A stretch of 64,000 bases of DNA. Origin: Prochlorococcus sp. AG-347-K20 (GTDB lineage: Bacteria > Cyanobacteriota > Cyanobacteriia > PCC-6307 > Cyanobiaceae). A model generated the notes under the pieces. It had not been told where the DNA came from, did not search any database, and saw only the letters and a list, made by a program, of their open reading frames with translations. This document shows positions 57,491-64,000 of the stretch, one piece after another (positions within the stretch are counted from its first letter, which is position 1; the number at the start of each line of letters is the position of its first letter). The position numbers were made by a program, and so were the translations under genes. The DNA lies in the NCBI GenBank assembly GCA_003281315.1, contig QCCH01000006.1:1-64000 (forward strand), given 5' to 3'.

Positions 57491-59092
57491 ATGAATGGGC
57501 AATACTCTAAAAATAATGTTTTAGGCCAGTTAGCGATAGTTTTACATGCTCATCTACCTTATGTCAGGAAAAATGAAAAAAACTCCTTAGAAGAGGATTG
57601 GTTATTTCAGGCGATTCTGGAATGTTATATACCACTACTTCAATCAATAGAATCTTCCAAAAATGAAAATCCTGAAAATACAAAACTTACTATTAGTTTG
57701 TCTCCAACATTATTATCACTTCTAAATAATAAACAAATTCAAGACACTTTCCCAAGCTGGATTAAAACAAGGAATGATTTCCTAAAAGAACTGCCACTAG
57801 AAGAAAAAAATGCCTCTGCATTTTTGATTAATAATCTTAATGATAAATACTTATACTGGCAAAATTGTTCTGGAAATTTAATTGAAAAGTTTAGGGTTTT
57901 AAAAAACTCTGGAAATTTGGATATTCTTACTTGTGCTGCTACTCACGGATATTTGCCAATTTTAAGGGAGAATCCTGAAACTGTAAAAGGACAAATCAAT
58001 ACAGCCGTTAGGAGCCATGAAAATATTTTTGAAACAAAGCCTTTAGGTATTTGGTTACCTGAATGCGCGTATTATGAGGGTTTAGATGAAATACTATTCA
58101 ATTCTGGAATTAGATATACGATCTTAGACGGACACGGGATTCTAAACTCCACACCAAGGCCTAGGTATGGAGTATATGCTCCAATATGCTCGAAAAAAGG
58201 AGTGGCATTTTTCGGGAGAGATAGTGAGTCAACCTTGCCCGTTTGGTCCGCTAAGGATGGGTTCCCCGGCGACAAAGTTTACAGGGAATTTCATAAAGAT
58301 TTGGGGTGGGAATTACCTCTCTCAAAGCTCCAAAAGAAGGGTATTTCATCAAAAAGACCTTTGGGTTTAAAGTTTCACAAGATTACAGATGAAAACATTT
58401 CTTTAGGAGGGAAAGAGTTTTACCTTGAAAATGAAGCTAAAAATAAGGCAGCAGAACATGCTGATACCTATCTTCTAGCGAGATCCAAACAACTAGAAAA
58501 ATTGACTTTATCCTCTTCCTTTAAGCCTTTATTGGTAGCTCCATTTGATGCAGAGTTATTTGGTCATTGGTGGTATGAGGGACCTTTTTTTATTGAAAAT
58601 ATACTAAGGAACTCTAGTAAATATTCAATTAAGCTTACAAATTTAAAAGAATTCTTATTGCAAAAACCAAATCTTCAGATTTGTGATCCATCGCCATCAA
58701 GCTGGGGGCAAGGTGGTTACCATAATTACTGGATTAATGATGCAAATGCATGGATTGTTCCAGAAATCACAAAGGCAGGCTCAACATTTGTAGATTTGTG
58801 CTTGAAAAATTTTAATGATGATTTATCTCTAAGACTCTTCAAGCAAGCTGCAAGAGAACTACTTCTTTCTGAGTCTTCTGATTGGAGTTTTATTTTAAGA
58901 GCTGGAACCACAACTGAACTTGCAAAAGAGAGAATAGAAAGACACTTATTCAGGTTCTGGAAATTGGTTGAAATGATTAAAAATCAATCTAATATTAATT
59001 TAAAATTTCTTCAAGATATTGAGGAAGAGGATAAAGTCTTCCAAAATATTAATATTGATGATTGGCGAAAAAAAAATACTAATTTAACTTGA
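57491..59092 (+). CDS. GH57 family glucan enzyme, probable 1,4-alpha-glucan branching enzyme
   Basis: 533 residues. LAIVLHAHLPYVRKNE is the first GH57 region; GIWLPECAYYEG contains the nucleophile Glu, and LVAPFDAELFGHWWYEGP contains the catalytic Asp. C-terminal helices follow (LFKQAARELLLSESSDWSFI). This AmyC-like pattern fits the GH57 branching enzymes rather than the amylases or 4-alpha-glucanotransferases of the same family. It would add alpha-1,6 branches to glycogen. The last 14 bases overlap the convergent crtL-b gene. Confidence 0.85.
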   Translation: MNGQYSKNNVLGQLAIVLHAHLPYVRKNEKNSLEEDWLFQAILECYIPLLQSIESSKNENPENTKLTISLSPTLLSLLNNKQIQDTFPSWIKTRNDFLKELPLEEKNASAFLINNLNDKYLYWQNCSGNLIEKFRVLKNSGNLDILTCAATHGYLPILRENPETVKGQINTAVRSHENIFETKPLGIWLPECAYYEGLDEILFNSGIRYTILDGHGILNSTPRPRYGVYAPICSKKGVAFFGRDSESTLPVWSAKDGFPGDKVYREFHKDLGWELPLSKLQKKGISSKRPLGLKFHKITDENISLGGKEFYLENEAKNKAAEHADTYLLARSKQLEKLTLSSSFKPLLVAPFDAELFGHWWYEGPFFIENILRNSSKYSIKLTNLKEFLLQKPNLQICDPSPSSWGQGGYHNYWINDANAWIVPEITKAGSTFVDLCLKNFNDDLSLRLFKQAARELLLSESSDWSFILRAGTTTELAKERIERHLFRFWKLVEMIKNQSNINLKFLQDIEEEDKVFQNINIDDWRKKNTNLT

Positions 59093-60290
59093 GCATTCCT
59101 AGTTTTACTTTTAGAGGTGAATTTATAAACATCTTACTCATAACGAAAATTAGTTTTGGAAGTGGCAGTGTATTAGTAAGAAAACCTACCCATTCATTAG
59201 TTGATAATCTAAAGAAATTTGAGAAAAAGCTTCTTAATCTACTTTCGTCAAAACTCATCAATCTTCTTAGACCATATTGGTAAAGTTTATGCCTTTGTGT
59301 TAACTCGTAAGGCCATAGGATTTCCCAACCTTTTGAAGCTAACTCACGTGAACTTAGTTGAGGTTCTTTTAAAAAGATTGCTAATTTTTGTGCAAGAAGT
59401 GGAGCCCTTCTTAATAAAGATCCAACCATGTATCCTGATGCAGGATGAACCATACTTGCAGACCCTCCGAAACCAAGTACAAATTGTTTTTTAAATGGGA
59501 GGGGTAAATTCATAGGGAAAAGGCAATTCTCTTCATGAAAAATTTCACTTACCTCAATACCCTTACTATTAAGTCTTTTATAAAGCCTTTTTTTAAGATT
59601 TTCTTGGGATAATGCAGGATAACTAGCTAATGAAGTTTCTTCAACAAAAAAGGTCTCGTTGCCAAGATCCATTGCATAAAGAAAGGAAGGAGATGATAAC
59701 TTCTCTTCATTGTTTAAATGATTTGGACGGAAATCCATTAGAACAAATTGTTCTTTATTAACAGGTGGTGATGTAAATTTACCTACAATTCCGTAAGCAG
59801 CTTGTTGAGCGATTTCATTTTGAACTGGTCTTTTTACAAAATTACTTTTATGACCACTTGCATCAATAACTAATCTCGCCTTTATTTTAAGACCTGAAAA
59901 ACAAATTACCTCAGATAGTTTATTTTTTTCTTTAATGTCTTTTGCTGTTTCATTCAACCATTCAATCCCTTTACATTTTTTTAAAAGCTCATTTTGAAAG
60001 GCTTCTTGATTTATTAACCCATAATCGTAGTTGTGTTTTGTCTGAGTATCCCCTTTTTTATTTTCCCCATCTCCAAAAAAACTAACTGTTTCACACCATC
60101 TATGAGATAACAAGGACTCTAACCCTAATTCTTCTAATTCAGATGCCCAGATACCATATGTATTCTCCCATTTTTCATTTGGAGATTTTGTTGATATTCC
60201 CTTAATATTTAGATCCTGCTTGGCTAATTCTGAAGCTAAACATAATGCTGCAGGACCAGAACCTAAAATTAAAATATCAAGTATTTCCAT
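59079..60290 (-). CDS. crtL: Lycopene beta-cyclase (CrtL type)
   Basis: 403 residues. LILGSGPAALCLASELA is the flavin-binding site; ENTYGIWASELEELGL and the LVIDASGHKSNF block are typical of plant-type cyclases, and FGGSASMVHPASGYMVGSLL is the C-terminal motif. It adds beta rings to all-trans lycopene, giving beta-carotene and, with the epsilon cyclase elsewhere, alpha-carotene. The beta versus epsilon specificity is inferred. crtH in this window makes its substrate. Start codon ATG at 60290, 23 bases after gyrA. Confidence 0.85.
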   Translation of the reverse strand: MEILDILILGSGPAALCLASELAKQDLNIKGISTKSPNEKWENTYGIWASELEELGLESLLSHRWCETVSFFGDGENKKGDTQTKHNYDYGLINQEAFQNELLKKCKGIEWLNETAKDIKEKNKLSEVICFSGLKIKARLVIDASGHKSNFVKRPVQNEIAQQAAYGIVGKFTSPPVNKEQFVLMDFRPNHLNNEEKLSSPSFLYAMDLGNETFFVEETSLASYPALSQENLKKRLYKRLNSKGIEVSEIFHEENCLFPMNLPLPFKKQFVLGFGGSASMVHPASGYMVGSLLRRAPLLAQKLAIFLKEPQLSSRELASKGWEILWPYELTQRHKLYQYGLRRLMSFDESRLRSFFSNFFRLSTNEWVGFLTNTLPLPKLIFVMSKMFINSPLKVKLGMLKLN

Positions 60291-60313
60291 ATAATCTAAT
60301 AAACCATTTTCTT

Positions 60314-62911
60314 TTAATTTTCTTTGCCTGCATTTAATTGGTCTGTTTCTTCTGTTTGTTCATGAGGAACTAATACAACTTCTGATAAATGATCACCCTC
60401 ATCCAATTTTTGTAATTTTACTCCAGTAGCGGCTCTAGATTGTTGTGAAATTTTATCTGCGTTTGTTCTTACTATCACACCTTTTTCAGTCACAAAAAGT
60501 AATTCTTCCCCCTCTCCTAGGACCTTCAAACAAACTAGTACATCATCTTTTATTCTAAATTTTATCGCTCTTAAACCCATGCCTGCTCTTTTTTGTAGTC
60601 TAAACTGATTTACAGGCACTCTTTTACCTAGTCCAAATGCACTGGCTATTAGTACCCAAGGACCTTCTGAAGAGTTAACTTCAAGATTTTCATCAAATTC
60701 TTTAGTAAGATCTTCATTTTTAGCTAATTGATCAACTAAATCAGATGTTAAAACATCCATAGATACAAGATTGTCTCCTTCTCTGAGGTTCATAGCTTTA
60801 ACCCCTCTTGCTGTCCTGCCAAGTGGCCTTAATTCGTTAAAATCTAATCTGAAATGAATCGCCATTCCCGTTCTTGATCCAATCAAAACACTATCAGCTT
60901 CTCTTGATAATCTAACCCAAGTTAAAGCGTCTCCGTCCTCAAGATTTATTGCTATTAATCCATTTGATCGAATTTTTGAGAAAGCAGAAAGTGAAGTTCT
61001 TTTTATAAAGCCAGCCTTGGTTAGCATTAATAAATAACATTCGTTATCAAAAGAATCTACTGCAACCAGTGAAGTTATCTTTTCTTCTCTTGGTATTGGG
61101 AGAAGTTGAACTGATGGAGTACCTTTAGCTGTTCTGCTACTCATAGGAACTCTATATGCTGGGAGAGCATAGGATACGCCTCTATCACTGAAAAGCAAAA
61201 GAGTATCATGATCATTACAGCTTATAAATAGTTTTACTTCATCATCAGCTTGCGTCTTTGTTCCAGCTTTACCTCTTGACCCACGACTTGTAGATTCGAA
61301 TTCATTAACAGGCATTCTTTTTAAGTAACCTGCTTCAGTTAATAAAACTACAGATCTGTCATTAGCAATAAGATCAATATCATCTAGACCGCCGCCTAAA
61401 TCAAGTATTTCTGTTTTTCTTGGAGAGGAAAATCTTTCATCAATTTTATTAAGTTCTTCAAGAATAATTTCAAAAATCCTTTCTTTACTATTCAATATTT
61501 GCTGATATTGGTCGATTCTTTGGGTTAATTCGTTATGTTCTCCTTTGATTTTATCTGCTTCTAGGGCTGTTAATCTTCTCAATTGCATTTGTAAGATTGC
61601 TTCTGCCTGTGTGGAAGATAACTCATGATCAGTTTGTAACTTTTCTCTAGCTGAAACTGTGTCTTTTGCTGATCTTATTAGATTGATAATTTCATCCATA
61701 GAACCCAACGCTAATAGAAGACCTTTTACAATGTGATCCCTTTCTTCAGCCTTTTTTAATAAAAATCCTGTTCTTCTTCTTATTGTCTCCACTCTGAAGT
61801 CTAGAAATACATCTAACATTTTCCTTAGAGAAAGTGTTGTGGGCTCTCCTTTTACTAAAGCTAGGATATTTGCACTAAAGTTATTTTGTAGAGGTGTTAA
61901 CTTAAATAAATTATTTAAAACTACTTGTGGGTAAGCATCCCTTTTTAGTTCAATAACAATCCTCATACCATCTCTATCACTTTCATCTCTTATATCAGAA
62001 ATACCTTCTAATTTTTTTTCATTAACCAAATCAGCAATTCTTTCTATCAATGCCGCTTTATTAGTTTGAAATGGAAGCTCTGTAATTATCACTGCATCTT
62101 TCTCTGCCCTGCCAGGGGTTTTAATTTGCTCAATATTTGCTATACCTCTCATGGTTATTGAGCCCCTTCCTGTCTTGAAAGTTTCTCTAATACCATCTCT
62201 TCCTAAGATTTGACCACCTGTTGGGAAATCAGGACCCTTAATTATTTCAAAAAGTTCTCTGTCTTCAATCGATGGGCTTTCTATTATTGATTTAAGACCA
62301 TTAATTAATTCCCCCAAGTTATGAGGTGGAATATTAGTTGCCATTCCTACTGCTATTCCAGATGATCCATTTAGAAGTAGTTGAGGGATTCTAGCAGGTA
62401 AAACTGTTGGCTCTTGCTGCGAACCATCAAAATTATCTGCGAAATCCACAGTTTCAGATTCAATATCCTCTAGTAAACTTTCATCCGTAAGAGACTGTAA
62501 ACGAGATTCTGTATATCTCATTGCTGCTGGAGGGTCGTTATCTACAGAACCAAAGTTTCCATGGCCATCTATAAGAGGCATCCTCATGGAGAAATCCTGT
62601 GCCATTCTAACCAAAGCATCATAAACAGCTGTATCGCCATGTGGGTGGTATTTACCAAGTACTTCTCCAACAACTCTTGCACATTTTCTGTATGGTCTAC
62701 TGCTAGTTAAACCAAGCTCATACATTGCATAAAGAATTCTTCTGTGAACAGGTTTTAATCCATCTCTTGCATCCGGAAGAGCGCGCCCAACTATAACGCT
62801 CATTGCATACTCAAGATATGAGCGAGACATCTCATTTCTTAAGTCAGTCTGAATAATTCGATCGTTATCTTCGCTTAATCCTGAGTTATCAGAATCTAAA
62901 ATATCAGACAT
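60314..62911 (-). CDS. gyrA: DNA gyrase subunit A (type IIA topoisomerase A subunit)
   Basis: 865 residues. The active-site Tyr133 is in [10 protein letters not shown], preceded by [13 protein letters not shown] and [13 protein letters not shown]. The C-terminal half has six beta-propeller blades (e.g. [34 protein letters not shown]). The GyrA box, normally QRRGGKG, reads TSRGSRG (541-547). Acidic tail present. It forms gyrase with GyrB. ParC relatives share the catalytic core; the length and blades favour GyrA, but the altered box leaves some doubt. Confidence 0.87.
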   Translation of the reverse strand: MSDILDSDNSGLSEDNDRIIQTDLRNEMSRSYLEYAMSVIVGRALPDARDGLKPVHRRILYAMYELGLTSSRPYRKCARVVGEVLGKYHPHGDTAVYDALVRMAQDFSMRMPLIDGHGNFGSVDNDPPAAMRYTESRLQSLTDESLLEDIESETVDFADNFDGSQQEPTVLPARIPQLLLNGSSGIAVGMATNIPPHNLGELINGLKSIIESPSIEDRELFEIIKGPDFPTGGQILGRDGIRETFKTGRGSITMRGIANIEQIKTPGRAEKDAVIITELPFQTNKAALIERIADLVNEKKLEGISDIRDESDRDGMRIVIELKRDAYPQVVLNNLFKLTPLQNNFSANILALVKGEPTTLSLRKMLDVFLDFRVETIRRRTGFLLKKAEERDHIVKGLLLALGSMDEIINLIRSAKDTVSAREKLQTDHELSSTQAEAILQMQLRRLTALEADKIKGEHNELTQRIDQYQQILNSKERIFEIILEELNKIDERFSSPRKTEILDLGGGLDDIDLIANDRSVVLLTEAGYLKRMPVNEFESTSRGSRGKAGTKTQADDEVKLFISCNDHDTLLLFSDRGVSYALPAYRVPMSSRTAKGTPSVQLLPIPREEKITSLVAVDSFDNECYLLMLTKAGFIKRTSLSAFSKIRSNGLIAINLEDGDALTWVRLSREADSVLIGSRTGMAIHFRLDFNELRPLGRTARGVKAMNLREGDNLVSMDVLTSDLVDQLAKNEDLTKEFDENLEVNSSEGPWVLIASAFGLGKRVPVNQFRLQKRAGMGLRAIKFRIKDDVLVCLKVLGEGEELLFVTEKGVIVRTNADKISQQSRAATGVKLQKLDEGDHLSEVVLVPHEQTEETDQLNAGKEN

Positions 62912-63077
62912 ACAGAAATCCTTTTCTTAATAATAATCGCTGATTGTCATAATGAATAAAAAAAAAGATTTATTTAATTCCTAAATACTCACATTTACAC
63001 ACAAATCAAAATAAAACCTTTTGTTTTTGAATAAATCTTGGCTTATTACCCCTTTAGTTGTTAATTTAATCAGAATA

Positions 63078-64000
63078 ATGAATAATTCCGTGAATATTGA
63101 ACTTGGTTTAAATAAAAAAGTCAGAAGGGCTTATGGCATCGATGAAATAGCTTTAGTCCCTGGTAATAGAACACTTGATTACGATCTAACTGATCCCTCT
63201 TGGCTAATAGGTGATTTCAAAAGAGAAGTTCCCATTGTAGCTAGCGCTATGGATAGTGTGGTCGATGTCAATACGGCTGTAGAACTTACAAAATTAGGAT
63301 CCCTTGGGGTCATTAATATGGAGGGCATACAAACACGATACGAAAAACCTGATGAAATATTGAATCAAATAGCATCAGTCGGGAAGAATGATTTTGTTCC
63401 ATTAATGCAGAAAATATATAGTGAGCCCGTAAAGGAAGGATTGATCTTACAAAGAATAAATGAGGTCAAAGAAGGAGGAGGCATCGCAGCCTTTAGTGGA
63501 ACTCCTCAAGCTGCTATTAAGTTTAAAAAAGCACTTAATAACTCCAAAATAGATTTATTTTTCCTTCAAGGAACAGTTGTTTCAACTGAACATCTTGGTA
63601 TGGAAGGTAAGGAAACCTTAAATATTAAAGATCTCTGCCAATCTATGAATGTCCCTGTTGTAGCAGGTAATTGTGTTACTTACGAAGTTGCAAAACTTCT
63701 AATGGATGCTGGAGTTGCAGGTTTAATGGTTGGTATAGGACCTGGAGCGGCATGTACTTCAAGAGGTGTATTAGGAATTGGAATTCCTCAAGCCACTGCA
63801 ATCGCTGATTGTAGTACTGCAAGGAATGATTACTTTAAAGAAAGTGGTCGTTATATTCCTATTATTGGTGATGGAGGAATTGTCACGGGAGGAGATATTT
63901 GTAAATGTTTAGCATGTGGTGCAGATGCTGTAATGATTGGATCACCAATAGCTAAATCTTCAAATGCTCCAGGTAAAGGATTTCACTGGGGTATGGCTAC
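63078..64000 (+). CDS. guaB3: GuaB3-family IMP dehydrogenase-related protein (partial)
   Basis: The gene starts at ATG 63078 and runs off the window after about 307 residues. RRAYGIDEIALVPGNRTLDY and PIVASAMDSVVDVNTAVEL are the N-terminal blocks; GPGAACTSRGVLGIGIPQ carries the catalytic-loop Cys226, and GDGGIVTGGDICKCL the phosphate loop. No CBS/Bateman domain is inserted between the barrel strands, which separates this GuaB3 group from ordinary IMP dehydrogenase. It would oxidise IMP to XMP in GMP synthesis. It is divergent from gyrA across 166 bases with no structure I could identify. Confidence 0.88.
   Translation, partial: MNNSVNIELGLNKKVRRAYGIDEIALVPGNRTLDYDLTDPSWLIGDFKREVPIVASAMDSVVDVNTAVELTKLGSLGVINMEGIQTRYEKPDEILNQIASVGKNDFVPLMQKIYSEPVKEGLILQRINEVKEGGGIAAFSGTPQAAIKFKKALNNSKIDLFFLQGTVVSTEHLGMEGKETLNIKDLCQSMNVPVVAGNCVTYEVAKLLMDAGVAGLMVGIGPGAACTSRGVLGIGIPQATAIADCSTARNDYFKESGRYIPIIGDGGIVTGGDICKCLACGADAVMIGSPIAKSSNAPGKGFHWGMA

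Overview
This window looks like a core-genome stretch of a high-light-adapted Prochlorococcus. The evidence is very low G+C (mostly near 25-35% where I counted), tightly packed genes, and typical picocyanobacterial genes: a 35-residue high-light-inducible protein, PsbY, CyanoP, Ycf54, a SasA clock kinase, FNR without a phycobilisome-linker domain, CrtL-type lycopene cyclase, CRTISO and GuaB3. I see no insertion sequence, prophage, CRISPR array, integrase or rRNA operon. Only the first 1.4 kb is gene-poor. Species assignment is inference from gene content and composition.

Layout. 1-1700: the tail of a probable porin with a terminator, a tiny CxxC/CxxC protein, a run of RNA-hairpin-forming DNA, a short hli gene, tRNA-Lys(TTT) framed by a perfect inverted repeat, and psbY. 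1708-5210: trmFO, carotene isomerase, a small membrane protein. 5207-8151: an atypical response regulator without its phospho-acceptor Asp, a DUF6761-like protein, then the leftward cluster plsC / secreted repeat-like protein / bolA / grxD. 8252-18315: pdxJ, ycf54 and recC-[methyltransferase-like]-recB-recD. 18453-22893: DEAD-box helicase with a leader hairpin, a small secreted Cys protein, an ABC exporter, and CyanoP opposite. 22997-30067: recR-lipA rightward, meeting a leftward run of lysA, cdaA, uppS, bioB, trhO and an unknown gene. 30155-35312: rimI, clpC, a GldA-like dehydrogenase, an alpha/beta hydrolase. 35325-43748: cdsA, an aminotransferase-fold decarboxylase, a UbiB-like kinase, a RodZ-like HTH membrane protein, malQ, prs and two poorly known genes. 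43855-51268: sasA, tRNA-Glu, an SRPBCC protein, petH, zwf-opcA and cobB. 51265-57269: a DUF212 protein, crtE, folD, a membrane HD phosphohydrolase, a small membrane protein, leuA. 57491-64000: GH57 glucan enzyme, lycopene cyclase, gyrA, and the start of guaB3.

How the genes fit together. Photosynthesis and pigments are spread through the window: crtE, crtH and crtL-b for carotenoids, ycf54 for chlorophyll, psbY, CyanoP, hli and petH. Dark carbon metabolism appears as zwf-opcA, malQ and the GH57 enzyme. SasA (clock output) and a c-di-AMP synthase with a PgpH-like hydrolase are the signalling genes. RecBCD, RecR and GyrA handle DNA. UppS and CdsA supply the cell envelope and lipids.

I found no clearly undescribed multi-gene system. 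The best leads are local: the tRNA-Lys precursor helix that doubles as a terminator, hairpin-rich DNA at 589-713, an altered DGA/RHR motif in the diadenylate cyclase, a receiver domain with no phospho-Asp and atypical base composition, a membrane-anchored FNR, the helicase leader hairpin, and three convergent gene pairs whose stop codons interlock in one TTAA.
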